DNA of 64,000 nucleotides from Methanogenium cariaci JCM 10550 (GTDB lineage: Archaea > Halobacteriota > Methanomicrobia > Methanomicrobiales > Methanomicrobiaceae), in assembly GCF_001315945.1 (NCBI RefSeq), contig NZ_BBBG01000004.1, positions 62,001 to 126,000 of the forward strand. The letters run 5' to 3'. This document shows positions 8,608 to 20,984 of this stretch, in pieces; position 1 is the stretch's first letter; the number at the start of each line of letters is the position of its first letter. A model generated the notes under the pieces. It had not been told where the DNA came from. It was given only the letters and a program-made list of their open reading frames with translations, and made no database searches. The position numbers and the translations under genes were made by a program.

Positions 8608-9633
8608 TTGAACCTGAACCGCCTGATAACAATATCTAAAAAGGAGTTCTCGGATCATATCACCAGCAGACGATTTCTCCTGATCCTTTTCATAATCTGT
8701 CTGGTGCTTGGGGGGGTTGCAGCCGCAAACGGTGTAACGAACTATTATGACGCACTTGATAAATATAAAAACGGAAATGAGGGGGGGTATTTATTTACCC
8801 CCTCTATCCTTTTGGCATTCAGTCAGATAACCAACTCAATTGGCCTTTACGGGCTGGGTGCGGTGATAGGAATCGCACTCGGATTCGATCTGGTTTCAGG
8901 GGGGGAACGGGAAGGACGTTCGTTAAAGACCATACTCTCGCAGCCAGTATATCGCGATGAAGTAATAAACGGCAAGGCGATCGGCGGCATCATCAGCCTT
9001 ACCCTGATCACTCTCACAGGATTTCTGACCGTAGTTGCTGTATTCCTAATTATCGGGATCGTTCCTTCCGTTGATGAGTTTTTCCTGATAGGTGTTATCT
9101 GGCTGATTACCCTGTTATTTATAATATCAGCCTTCTCTCTGGCGCTGATGTCTTCTGTTCTTGCAAAAACAAGCAGCGGCGCCTGATTCTGTCTCTTATT
9201 ATTCTGTTCACGCTGGTCTACATCATCCCTGTCGGCGGAGGGGGGGAATTCGGTACATCCGTCCTGCTCGGGCCGGAACCGTCGGAGAATGAGTATGGTT
9301 CCGGGTCGCAATCTCAGATGGAATCATTTGAGAATCTTCAGTATGAATACCATCTGAAAGAATCTGCAATACGGGATCTTTTCAGTATGGTTTCAATACA
9401 ACGGGTATATAATGAAATTACCAACCCGATAACGATGCCCTCCAAGTATGTCATAAACCGGATTGGATTCGAAGAATTTACCACCAATCCGGACATTGCA
9501 GAAAATGTGGAAAAACCGTCGTTATGGGAAATTCTGGGGGGACAAATGGATAAAAATTATCGTCTTCATCATGTGGCCGGTTCTGTTTTTCGGGATTGCA
9601 TATGTGCAGTTTATGCGGGCGGATTTACGATGA
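8608..9633 (+). CDS. ABC-2 type permease 1 (two frameshifts)
   Basis: Starts at TTG 8608, three bases after the ATPase stop. MNLNRLITISKKEFSDHITS is the usual ABC-2 permease opening. About six hydrophobic segments; the central ALGFDLVSGGEREGRSLKTI and SQPVYRDEVINGK motifs are typical. It breaks near 9183 (one C missing) and at a G6 run at about 9537 (expected 5). Past the second break the frame ends FGIAYVQFMRADLR, matching the C-terminus of permease 2. Substrate unknown; the coupled operator motif suggests export linked to the neighbouring secreted and lipid-anchored proteins. Confidence 0.8.
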
Positions 9634-9649
9634 TTTTGGGGGGTGCGGT

Positions 9650-10637
9650 ATGAATGTGAAACGGATCACTCAAATTGGGTATAAGGAATTTCAGGACCAT
9701 CTGACAAACCGGCGTTTTTTAGCCCTTCTGTTCCTGATGCTGACAATCACCGGAGTATATGTCTTTAAAGATATTGGCTCCTATTTTGAGGGCCTGGAAA
9801 GATACAGCGACCCTCTTGGATATTCAATATTCGGCATTCCAAAGGCGATGAATATCTTCGGCGGTATTGTCTCAGGGATTGCAGGCGGTTCCGTGTTCGG
9901 ATCAATCATTGCGATTGCACTGGGTTTTGATCTGATCACAAAAGAGCGGGAGACCGGTTCAATCAAAGCGCTGCTCTCGGTTCCGCTGTACCGGGACGAG
10001 GTCATCAATGGCAAGGCACTGGGGGGGAATCATTGCAATTGTATTTGCCGTAACCGTTGTTTTCGTAGCCACGCTCGGCATTATGCTGGTATACAGCATC
10101 GTTCCCGGACTGGATGAACTGGGGTTCATATTTGTATTCTGGCTGGTGACTATTCTGTATCTCTCAGGAATCTTTGTGATGTCCGTTATGGTTTCATCCT
10201 TTGCAAAGACCAGCGGGATGTCATTCATATATTCATTGCTGCTGTTTCTGCTTCTGACCGGTGTCATTTATTCAACCGGTAATTTTGCTGTTGATGTGGT
10301 TATGGGCCCCAAACCATCGATGAATTCTGATACTATGGAGGTCGATGAATATTACGAGCAGTCCAGTGCCTACTATCAAAAACAGATGGAACTTACCCAT
10401 CTGGTGTATTATGTCTCTATGGACACCAATTATCGAAAAGTTGGCATCGCCCTCACCGAACCCGAACGTCACCTCATCGATCAGTCAGGTAACCAGAACA
10501 ATCCGGACTGTCCCGAACCGAAACTCTTTGATCTGCTGGGCGGATTATGGGGGGGATACATTCTTTTCCTGATAGTATACCCGGTGATCTTCTTCGGCAT
10601 TGCCTATGTCAGGTTTATGAGGATGGATTTGCGGTGA
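9650..10637 (+). CDS. ABC-2 type permease 2 (one frameshift)
   Basis: Begins MNVKRITQIGYKEFQDHLTN 17 bases after permease 1 and is its paralogue: ALGFDLITKERETGSIKALL, SVPLYRDEVINGKALGG and the last helix FFGIAYVRFMRMDLR correspond. The frame breaks at a G7 run at 10021-10027 (6 expected). Six predicted helices with a long extracytoplasmic loop before the last one. Two different permease subunits with one ATPase suggest a heterodimeric exporter. Confidence 0.8.
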
Positions 10638-10819
10638 AGAGATACGGAAATGCGTTCCCGGTCAGGATTACGATGACCATCGGATGCGCAGTGAAGTGTT
10701 TTGAATAAACGGCCCGTGAATAAATCACGGTGTCCGGGCCGGATGCACGGATTGCCCAAGGCATATAAAAGAGGAGGGACGCAATGGCCCGGCAAAATCC
10801 CGTTTTTATGAGAGGGAGA

Positions 10820-11678
10820 TCAGTAGACACCCTCACCCGTTACCAAAACACCTTTCACCCAGTATGTCCCGTCAGCCTCCCCCCCGGTGAATACATGGGA
10901 CACTCTCTCCCGGTATACATTCCACTGCCAGCCAAGTACCCACCACTGGTTTGACCCCCTCAAATTCAGAGGAGATAGTAAGGACATTGTCATCACCGGC
11001 AGTGTATGAGAGAATGAACGGCACCTCAATGAAAGAACCGGAAGCGCCTTCGCTCAGATAGTAGCCATCAGTTATCCCCCCCTCAGAACTACTAAAATTT
11101 TCCAGAATCCGGTAGGGCATGAAGAGCGGCTCTTTTCCAACGGGTGCTTTGGTATCTATCTCATGCCCGACATCAGATTCATACATATGAAGTTCCATTG
11201 CCACAAGGACAGGCGTATCTTCTGAATACCGGTTGGAATAGACGTGGGTCGGGTGGGGTAGTTCGGACTCGTTTTGGCCCGGCATAATCGCAATCGGTTC
11301 AATATAATTTTTGTATATGGGCTCGATTCGGTCAGCCGATATATTCAGCATGGGAACACCGTTTACCTGCTCTGTTTTCACAGAGATGTTTCCATCCCGG
11401 TCAAAATTATTGAAACTGACCTGGGACATATTGATGACCGTCTCATTCTGTCCGGTATTCGCATTGTAATACGAAGGAACAGGAATCAGAAGAGTGACAT
11501 TATCAATCGGCCCGGATGTGGAAAGAGCCAGGCTGTAGTCATAAACCGTTTGTTTGTCTTCAGCAGCGGAGATACCCATATATCCTATGATGGCTGCAAA
11601 GAAGAGGATAACAATTACAATCAGAACAAATACCGCAATGATTATTTTCCCCCCCGCTATATTCAGAAGATCCACCAT
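10820..11678 (-). CDS. Membrane-anchored extracytoplasmic protein, paralogue of the gene at 1-243
   Basis: One membrane helix at residues about 12-36, then a domain of about 230 residues with Asn-x-Thr/Ser sites and strands such as VTLLIPVPSYYNANTGQNET. The frame must change near 10940. The open frame otherwise ends at 10872, while the alternative one continues VSHVFTGGEADGTYWVKG and stops at 10820. It lies tail to tail with the exporter operon. Family unknown. Its partner at 1-243 bounds the other side of the cluster, so the pair may mark a duplicated or mobile locus. Confidence 0.7.
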
Positions 11679-11689
11679 AATCAGTAATC

Positions 11690-12155
11690 TTACCTGAGGG
11701 GAGGATAATTATTTTCATATCTTATTTCAGACCAGGAATTTTTCGAACCTGTTGCACAGCATGTCCCGATGCTTCAGAATTGCGGAAACTACGAAAAAAC
11801 ACGCCTGCTGTCCGTATTTTGTTAAATGTGTTCTCCATACGCTTGTTCGTTGATAATGTGCGTACTGATTTTCATGCTTTGTTTCGTCACGTACACACGA
11901 TGGAGCGATTTCAGGATCACTCCTTTCAGAATTTGTCACACGCGAGGATTTTTCATAGTCAATTTTCAGGCACTTTACGGAAATGATTGGTTTCCTGAAA
12001 CATAAGTTGGTAACAGTAAATAAATACAAGATTCGATTTAATTCGGATAAAAGGACAGGAAAACGCCCCCTACTCCAATAAAAAATTATATCTCACCGTA
12101 TTTTCAAATTGTTACAGATTCTGGAAAAAATATCCTGAAAGGTATGGGATTTAAT
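11690..12155. other. Intergenic region with a TATA-like box
   Basis: No convincing gene; a 100-codon minus-strand frame at 11727-12029 lacks protein-like composition. AAAAATTATATC at 12081-12092 is a plausible TATA box for the surface protein starting at 12156. Confidence 0.4.
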
Positions 12156-15100
12156 ATGTCAAAGACGGAAATTATTGTTTTATTGCTCATATCGGTGATA
12201 TTCGGGGGGGTTTAATACTCCCGGTAGCCGGATATGAGACTCACCCTGATGCAGGGAGTAATACTGAAGAATTCATTGAATCCAACATTACCGGGGGGGA
12301 TGGCACAGCAGATATGTCACCAGTGAATGAGCCGGAAGTCCCCCCCGATGCTGGTGCAGTGGAGAATGCAACGCTTCCGGTTCATGCAAATACGACCATT
12401 TCTTCAATTATTGATCTGGCCGAACCTGAGGCAACCTTCAATATAACAGGCAGAATCGTAGATGCAACGACCGGAAACGCATTGGAAGGTGCGTTCATTT
12501 CTGTCGGAGGAAAAAGTGCCAATTCCGACATCAACGGTGAATTCGCTATCACCGACGTCCCCGTCGGAGGGTTGTCGGTGGAATTCAGTGCATCACCGTT
12601 ACGTGGGGGGGATACGCCACTGAATGTCAGTTTTTACGATCTGTCTTCTGCCAGTTCACAGGAACTCTTCGTGACCCTGGATGGATACATTGATCTCGCC
12701 TACGAGATTGAGTGCTCAGAAGGAAGCACCGTCAATGTGCATCCGGTCCTTATGCCCGCAGGAGAAGACTATGAATTTACGGCCGTTTTAACATGGGGGG
12801 GAGAAAATCCGGATGACCTTGACAGCTGGCTGTTGACACCTGAAATTGAGGGTTTGACATACAAGGTGTACTACGGAAACAAGGGTTCCCTTACCGAAGT
12901 TCCCTATGCGCAGCTTGATGTTGATGACACATCATCGTTCGGCCCGGAAACGATGACGATCAGCCAGAGCTATCCGGGTACGTACCGGTATACGATCCAC
13001 TGGTTCAGTGGTTCTGGAACGTGGACAACTGCCGGCGCAACTGTCACTGTCTACCAGCGTTCAGACTGGACAGGGGGGGATATGGTTTGCGCAGGCACCT
13101 ATTATGCACCTCAGTCTTATCTCGGCGATGAATCATACTGGGAAGTGCTCGAATATGACGGAACATCAAAGGTGGTAACGCCGATCAACAGGATTACATC
13201 CGTTAGGCCGACAGTCAGCAGTTCTGCAAATGCCATGGCTATATCAGATGCCGTGAATACGGTCAAGGCAGACTCTGTCGGTGATGCCGGAACCACTGAA
13301 TGTGCGATTGAAGGTATTACAATTGATGGTATTCAAACAGATTCAAGTGCGATAACATCATGGGAATGGGATTTCGGTGACAATACACCAGTATCATACG
13401 AGCAAAATCCCGTCCATACATATTCAGAAGTGGGGGGGATATACGACGTCACATTATCCATATCAGACGGTGAATCAGTCTCCGCCTTAACTCAATTCGC
13501 ATATATCGCCGTCACAGCATCCCCCCCGGTTATCACCTCAGTCACCCCCCCGTCATCCGGGGGGGAGAACACCGGGGACGGTTGCAACCGAAATCGTTGG
13601 CAGCTATTTTGATCCCTGGGCAACTGTCACGCTGGTACGCGGCGACGGCACAGAGATACCCGGAACAGATGTCGTTGTCGATGATTTTGTTGATGATTAT
13701 GGAACTCACATCAGCTGTACTTTCGATCTCACGGACGCCCGTGGAGGCGACATGACCGTGGTCGTTACAAACCCGGACGGAAAAACGGGTTGGAGTGTGG
13801 ACGGATTTACCATTATCGACATAATCCCACCTGAATTGTTATCCATCACCTCCATCTCACCGGATGGTGAGTATGGTATCGGCTCAACCATTGATATCCG
13901 TGCCACATATTCCGAAGAACTCAAATCCGGAAGCAGCGTGACACTTTCCCTGAACACCGATGCAGAAGTTACTCTTGACACACTCTCATTTTCTGAGATA
14001 AACCCAGTTTCTGTCGCTCGTATTTCCGGTGATACTCTCAGGAGTCCGGCGGGCGTCTTTGTCAGTGGAGATTATGCGTATGTTGCATCCTATAATGGAA
14101 ATTCCCTGACAATCATTGACATTTCCCGCCCGGAAAACCCGGTGGTAGCAGGTTCCCTTTCAAACGAGAGACTATATGGCGCTTTTGGTGTATATGTCAG
14201 CGGGAACTATGCATATGTAACCAGTTCAAATGGCAATTATCTTGAGATAATCGATGTCTCCAGTCCCGCCAGTCCCGCTGAAGTCGGTTCTTTCTCAAAT
14301 GATCATTTAAGGGGTGCAGCGGGAATTTTTGTCAGTGGCGATTATGCGTATGTGACATCCATGAATGGGAATACCCTCGAGATAATTGACATATCAGACC
14401 CGGCAAACCCCCGCGGAAGCAGGGTTTATTTCAAATAACAATTTACAGACAGCATATGACATCTTTGTCGATGGCGATTATGCATATGTCCCCTCCTACA
14501 ATTCCGGTCTGCTTGAGATCATAGATATATCCCTCCCGGAAAATCCGGTGGGAGCAGGGAATTATTCAAATGACAATTTAAGAGGTGCATCGGGCGTATT
14601 CGCCAGGGGGGGTGATTATGCGTATGTGACATCCATGGAAACCGGCACGCTTGCGATCATCAATATCTCAGATCCTGTAAATCCGGTAGAGACAGGTTCC
14701 CTTTCAAACGAGAATATGGGTGGTGCATTTGGCGTTTCCGTAACCGGTGATTATGCCTGTGTTGCCTGTATGAATTCCAATACCCTTGCCGTCATTGACA
14801 TATCCGACCCGGAGAATCCGGTGGAAGCGGCTTCTATTTTCGGTGAACAGATTAATGGACCCATTGGAGTGTCCGTTTCCGGCAAATACGCATATGTCAC
14901 CGGTATGGGCAGCAATAATCTCGAGATCATCGAGTTGGGAGTTTACGAAGAATTGTCCGGCTCCTATGTTGTTGAACCCGGTCTTAGTACTCCGCTGCTC
15001 AATGCCGGGGCCATAGTGTCTCAGCATGCAGAAGACCTTTGGGGGAACATCAACTCCCTCACAACCCTTCCCCCCCTATCAATATTGCCGATGGCAGTGA

Positions 15101-16727
15101 GATTGCCGTTGACGGAGGGTTTGCACACCCTGTGTTAATTCCCCCCCCTCAGCTTACCCCCCCGGCAAATCAGGACATCATGTTCATCGCCGGATGGGAG
15201 GGACACCCCGATTTCCTCTCACTTGACTTCGGCGACGGCACCGCTCCCTATACCTCTTCAACATTTGGAGACGTCACTTCCGTGAATATTAACCACACCT
15301 ACGTTACGCCCGATACCGAATATACCGCCGTGCTTACGTTATCACGGGATGATGTGGGAGAACAGAGCGTATCAACAATAATATCCGTCATCCAGCAGGT
15401 GCCGGAAAAAATTGCTGATGAAACAGCAACACTGGAAATACCCGGCACGGTTATCACTGAGAACGGAGGCAGTCAGCAGATTCTCGTGAATGAGTCCCGT
15501 GTGAGAGATGCCGGTGGTGATGCCGGCACGCCGGACAATGTTCTTACCGTTATAAAATCCGACCGGACAATCCTGAGAATCAACACCGAAAGCGCCCCCC
15601 CGGTATACCAAAACGGGAATTATACGGGCAATGTAACAGGTGTCACCATGATCCCGCCTGCGGTCAATGCGACCATTGGCGGCGATATCGGTAGAGCAGC
15701 AGTTGATTTTTCCGTCACCATGGGTGACTACCAGAGTGAGGCCAGAATCGAGACCAGCATCGGTAAAGAAGTGGCTGATGACGCCCGCAATGCCTTCACC
15801 CTTGCATGCCCTGAAATAGAAGAAATTGCCTACACCGTATACTTTACCAAATCCGGATTTACGAATTATTCATCCATTCAGGAAGCCACAATCAATTTCT
15901 CAGCGAAGACGTCGTGGGTGAATTCAATCGGCGGTAATGACTGTGTACGAATCGTACGCTGGCTGGATGACGGCACAAGCGTTTCGTATACGCCGAAATT
16001 TGTAGGTTTTTCTGGTGAAAATTCAGTATTCCAGGTAACCACCGATGGATTTTCCGTGTATGGTGTGGTTTCCGTGCCACCGGCAGCATCTCCGTCCGGA
16101 TCTTCCGGGAGCGGCGGCAGTAAAGCCAATGCCGGCGTTGGCCTGATACTCGATCTGAACGCAGGAGAGAAAGCATCCGTCAGTCTGGACAATACCGCCA
16201 TCACCGATGTGACCGTCTGGCCGGTAAAAGGAATTTCTGAATGTATGGTGACCGTTGAGAAGAAATTGAGTATTCCACAGGATATGGAGCCCAATGCGTC
16301 TGTCTATGAATATGACTTCTCAAAATTCTACAAGGCGGAAGTTACTGCTCTCTCAAAGATTGTTTACACATTCAGCATGCCAAAACAATGGCTTACCGCG
16401 AACCATACTCTGCCCGGAATGCTGTTTTATGATGAGGAGTCCGGAGAGTGGAACATACTGGCAGTAAATGTGACCGGCGAAACGGATGAATACGTTGTTG
16501 CAGAGGCAGAAGCACCGGGATTCGGTTTGCTTGCGATTGTCGGATCAGACACTTCCGGCACAACGGATATCCCCCCCTCGGTAACGGAAGAGATCACACC
16601 AATCGTAACCCCCCCGGCACCGGAAGAACCAGGAAGTGAGCCTACACCACAGCCGACACCGGCACCATTCCTGATCGTCATTCCGGCGGTATGCATGGGA
16701 CTTGCTCTTTATCTGAAGAGACTGTGA
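12156..16727 (+). CDS. Large surface protein: CarboxypepD_reg, PKD, IPT, seven LVIVD repeats, PGF-pre-PGF-like region
   Basis: About 1,520 residues after joining pieces. The signal at ATG 12156 (MSKTEIIVLLLISVIFGG) breaks at a G7 run (5 expected) at 12205-12211. Domains in order: carboxypeptidase-regulatory-like fold (GRIVDATTGNALEGAFISVG); a region with DLDSWLLTP; PKD (SWEWDFGDNTPVSYEQNPVH); an IPT/TIG-like domain; seven LVIVD repeats of about 42 residues at 14000-14940 (VSGDYAYV ... LEIIDISDPANP), enough for a seven-bladed propeller; a second PKD-like unit (SLDFGDGTAPY); a PGF-pre-PGF-like domain (YTFSMPKQWLT ... GEWNILAVNVTG); a Thr/Pro linker and a C-terminal helix with basic tail. Further breaks near 13577, 14410 and 15066. 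Likely an S-layer-associated adhesin. Confidence 0.8.
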
Positions 16728-16753
16728 TTCCGGCAGAAAATCTCTGTTCCTTC

Positions 16754-16760
16754 TTTTTTT
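16754..16760 (+). terminator. T7 terminator between convergent genes
   Basis: Seven T about 27 bases after the stop of the surface protein gene and before the convergent META lipoprotein gene. Confidence 0.45.
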
Positions 16761-16905
16761 GCATCGTATCGCAAATTCCGGCAGATCCGGTCTTTCGGAA
16801 TGCCATACAAAAAGAGATCTGCGCATTGCAGATGATCCGGTTGTCACAGGATCACGTTTCTGTCTAAAAAAGTATGTGAGGTGAAAAGAGGTGTGTGTCT
16901 GTTTC

Positions 16906-18141
16906 TTACTCTGCTGCGGTGAATGTCAATATGATCTTCTCTGACGAGTCCTGCACAGTTAAGGTGTCCCCCTCAATCTGGTAACCTGCTGCCGTGTTCA
17001 GGAGCTTCAGGTAAGTGCTTTCCTGTGCCATGGTTCCTTCGGGTTCATCGCAGAACATCTTTGTTGCACCAATCATGCCGAAGATGAGTGCATTGCCATC
17101 GGTTTCGTAGGAGGCGAAGTAATTGTTACACCCGGCAGATCCTGCGATACCGCCTTCTTCATCGAATGTCAGGGTGATTTCTGTTCCTGCGATGACGGAG
17201 ACAATTGCTTCATTGCCGTTGTTGTATGAGGTGAGCTCCCATGTGGTTCCGGTCAGGGGCTCGGGTGCCGGGGGCACGGCCATTTTAAAGACCAGCAGAA
17301 CCGTTCCGTCTGCATCAAAGAGTTTCAGATCATCTCCAACACCACTAAACGTTGCAGTCTCATTGAGCAGTTTCAGATAGATTCCCTCCTGTATCATTGC
17401 CTCTTCGGGCCCTGCCATCATGGTGCTTCCGGCCACGCCGAATGTGAGTGCATCGCCATCGGCTTCGTAGGATGCGAAGTATCGGTTAACACCGGCAGAA
17501 CCTGCGATACGACCTTCTTCATCGAATGTCAGGGTGATTTGGTTCCTGCGATGACGGAGACAATTGCTTCATTGCCGTTGTTGTATGAGGTAAGCACCCA
17601 TTCGCTGCCCTTCAGGGATTCCGCGGTGACCGGCGGAATCTTTTCAAAGACAAGCAGGACTTTCCCGTCTGAATCGTAGAGTTTCAGTTCATCTCCAACA
17701 CCACTAAATGTTGCAGTTTCGTTGAGCAGTTTCAGGTATGTGCCCTCCTGTGTCATCAGGTCTTCAGGCCCTGCCATCATGGTGCTTCCGGCTACGCCGA
17801 ATGTGAGTGCATCGCCATTGGCTTCGTAGGATGCGAAGTATCGGTTTATCCCGGCAGTGCCTGCGATACGGCCTTCATCATCGAATATCAGGGTAATCTT
17901 TGAACCTTCGATGACAGAGACCATTCCGTCAGTACCGTTGTCATAGGATGTCAGCTGCCAGTTCGTTCCGTTTAGGATCGGTGCCCGGTCTGTTTTGTTA
18001 TCTGTTCCATTAATGGCGTCCCCCCCATCCGTGTCGGGGGGATGCGGAAAGGCACCCGGCAGAGAATAGGCAGATTCCCAGCACAAGGGCTGTTCCCATC
18101 AGGAATGACCTGCCTGTTTTTCGGTTGTTCTTCTTTACCAT
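16906..18141 (-). CDS. Lipoprotein with three META (HslJ-like) domains, two frameshifts
   Basis: Start ATG 18141 (MVKKNNRKTGRSFLMG), lipobox FSAGC. Three tandem META domains of about 115 residues each follow, recognisable by NGTNWQLTSYDNGTD, ITLTFDEEG and GxAGxNxYFASYE. Domain 1 and most of domain 2 are in one frame. A one-base loss near 17540, seen by comparison with the matching stretch at 17178, breaks the frame inside domain 2. A C6 run at about 18038 (5 expected) breaks it after the signal. META domains occur in HslJ and secreted lipoproteins; their molecular role here is not known. Three in one archaeal protein is unusual. Confidence 0.8.
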
Positions 18142-18188
18142 ACACTATCATTGTCAAACAGAATAGATAAACAAACCTTTGACTTCGA

Positions 18189-18212
18189 ATAAATTGGTAG
18201 TCATAAATTGGT
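18189..18212. repeat. Direct repeat ATAAATTGGT x2 upstream of META lipoprotein
   Basis: ATAAATTGGT at 18189-18198 and 18203-18212, a 14-base period, about 50 bases upstream of the minus-strand start at 18141, beside an AT-rich TATA-like stretch (18213-18230). Possibly a regulator site. Confidence 0.35.
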
Positions 18213-18249
18213 TATTTTTTAAAAATATATCCATATTGGCCTTTTTTAA

Positions 18250-18896
18250 TTTGTCCCGAACGCTGCCGGGGCCATTGGACCCCCCCTTCCTGTCGTAACA
18301 GAGGATAAGAGGGAAAACATCAAAGTTCACATGAACGATCCCGTATAGCAAAGAGCAGAAGTTCTGTGTGAGCTGAGTGCATAAAACCGTCTGGACATCC
18401 CCCCCGTATAAGAATAGACACGATGCATATAGTAATTTATGACGGAAAGGTACCCTGCAAAATGGCAAATAAATACTGATACGCATAGCTTTGTGCAGCT
18501 ATTCCACAGAATAAATACCACCATGATCCATGAAAGAACAGTGCAGGGATTCATAAATCCAGAACATGATCCATACACTCCGACATCAGTCATAATCCAC
18601 CTGAATACCTGATCTTCAATAACTGCTGTTGTCTCCTATATTGACACCGCAGGAATGGGTATGTCATGGAGAAGATCTCTTTTTTGTGCCTGAATTCTCT
18701 CCTCCCCCCCTTCACATGGTTCTTCACCTGACGATAGTGGTATCACAGCCCACCGTGAATCATCGACATAGCGACATGATTCTGCGATGCTCCCGTTTCT
18801 TTAATATATTCAAACGCACTAATGGTGCTGTCCCTCCCTTCCGGCATCACGGAGAATGCTTCAGATGCCGGGCACCCGGAGAGAAAAGAGAGTAAA
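18250..18896. other. Intergenic region without a supportable gene
   Basis: Several overlapping frames of 80-110 codons are open on both strands, none with protein-like composition or a ribosome site. It contains three C7 tracts. A degraded gene cannot be excluded. Confidence 0.4.
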
Positions 18897-20655
18897 ATGA
18901 TAACCCGACAGAAGGTGACAAACGCAGACATTGCTGCCATCCTGTATGAGATCTCTGATATATTCAAACTGAAGGGAACGTCGTTTAGATCACAAGCCTA
19001 TTACCGGGCGGCCCGGAACATCGAGACACTTGATGAGGACATCACTGATATCCATGGCCGGGGGGCGAACTCGAGAGAATTCCCGGCGTGGGAATTTCCA
19101 TCGCAGAAAAGATACGGACCATAATCGAACAGGGCACACTTCCCTATCTGGACACATTACGCAGAGAACTTCCCAAGGGATTCTACGAGCTGAGAGAGAT
19201 CGAGGGGGGGATTGGCCCGAAAAAAGCTCTCGTCCTCAACAAAGAACTGGGCATTACCGGAATCGTTGACCTTGAGGCCGCCATAAAGGTAAAAAAGGTA
19301 CGTAATCTGAAGGGATTCGGGGGGGAACAATCAGAGAAGAATATTCTGGAAAACCTACAGATACAAAAGGAGTGGCATTCACGCTTTCTCCTGGGATTCA
19401 TTCTCCATGAAGCGGAGGAAATCGAGCAGAAGCTCAGGGCCCACCCGGCAGTTTTGAAGGCCTGTCTGGCGGGCTCCGTCCGGCGGCGAAAAGAGACGAT
19501 CGGGGGGGATCTGGATATCCTTGTTTCAACCAACAACCCAAAGACAGTATCTGAATATTTCTGCTCCCTCCTGAAGTACAACGGGTGTTGATGAAGGGGG
19601 GGCCAAAACGGTCTACGATTGTGATCCAAAAGAACCTTCATGTGGATTTGCGGGTGATACCGCAGGACCAGTTCGGCGCTGCCCTCCAGTATTTCACCGG
19701 TTCAAAAGCCCACAACATCCACCTGCGCCAGCGTGCTATAAAACAGGGTTGTAAGCTGAATGAATATGGTCTCTTTGCACGGGATGGGGGGGAGATCATT
19801 GCCCGGAAGCGGGAGGAAGATATCTACGGGGGCCCTTGGCCTCGCCTTTATCCCTCCCGAACTCAGGGAAAACAGCGGTGAAATTGAGGCCGCGGAAAAA
19901 GGCCGCCTCCCTCATCTTATTGGCTACGGTGATCTGAAAGGCGACCTGCATGTGCACACCCGCTGGAGCGACGGCGCCCACACCATCCGCGAGATGGCAG
20001 AGGCGGCACGGGAGCAGAAATACGAATACATCGCCATCTGTGACCATTCCGCAGGACTCGCCATTGCCCATGGCATGACAGACGATAAAATACACAAACA
20101 GGCAAAAGAGGTTGCCGAACTGAACCTGGAGATGGATGGCATCACCATACTGCACGGCATTGAGGCGAATATTGACCGGGACGGCAATCTGGATGTCAGA
20201 AAGGATGTCCTTGCGGGTCTTGACTTTGTCGTAGCAGGTGTTCACTCCGGATTCCGGCAGCCGGAAAAAAAGATGACCGAACGGTTGCTCACGGCTATCC
20301 ACCACGATCATCTGGATATGGTCAGCCACCCCCCCACCGGCCGTCTCCTCCAAAGACGGGAGCCATACCAGTTCAATATGGACAGTATCTTTGAAGCAGC
20401 GGCCGCGGCACACGTGCTGATGGAAATAAACGCGTTCCCCCCCACCCGGCTTGACCTCTCCGACATACACTCCCGCCGGGCACGGACATATGGTGTTGTG
20501 ATGGGTATTGGGACTGATGCCCCCCCCACAAAACCGAACATCTCCAATATCTTGATCTGGGCGTCGCGGTGGCCCGCCGGGGATGGCTGGAGACGGGAGA
20601 TGTGCTCAATACCCGGACGCTTGCGGGGGGGGTTAGGGCGTGGCTGGAACGGTGA
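18897..20655 (+). CDS. polX: DNA polymerase/3'-5' exonuclease PolX, four frameshifts
   Basis: Full PolX architecture of about 580 residues. It has an HhH/8-kDa region (ISDIFKLKGTSFRSQAYYRA, ERIPGVGISIAEKIR), a polymerase palm with GSVRRRKETIGG and DLDILVST (catalytic Asp pair), DLRVIPQDQFGAALQYFTGS (third Asp), and a C-terminal PHP domain with DLHVHTRWSDGAHTI and HGIEANID. Frame breaks occur near 19062 (G6, 4 expected), 19570 (C missing), 19828 (G5, 4 expected) and 20550. After the last, the frame reads DLGVAVARRGWLETGDVLNT and stops at 20655. Family members act in base-excision repair as gap-filling polymerase with PHP-type nuclease. Stands alone. Confidence 0.9.
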
Positions 20656-20984
20656 GAGCAGTCTGAAAAGTGTGGGATAAGCGGGAGTATTCTGTTTGGA
20701 CAGTACTTGCAGATAGAACACCCACTCACCAACCGCAAAATCGAAAATGCGTATAAACCTCATCAAATCTGATGCAGTGTCCAAAATAATCCATATCATT
20801 CAACCGGACAGCAGAATATGGACTGTTTTTGGCTTTTTTGAGAAAACCAAAATTTATTCGGGTGAAGTATTTGCAAACCGACAAACATAGGTTTTCCAAT
20901 GGTATAGATTCAAACCGTTGAAATCATACCGTCCATTCAGCCAACCCTCCCTCATGGACAGATGGCTGAAAAATTGGTGAAACA
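20656..20984. other. Intergenic region, nothing recognised
   Basis: About 330 bases, AT-rich toward the 3' end, with no coding frame or obvious structure. Confidence 0.4.

Noticed and set aside
8847-9311. 154-codon minus-strand frame inside permease 1
   Set aside because: Shadow of a strongly coding plus-strand gene; Arg/Pro-rich and without family resemblance.
11727-12029. 100-codon minus-strand frame in the intergenic region
   Set aside because: No signal, domain or ribosome site; position overlaps probable promoter sequence.
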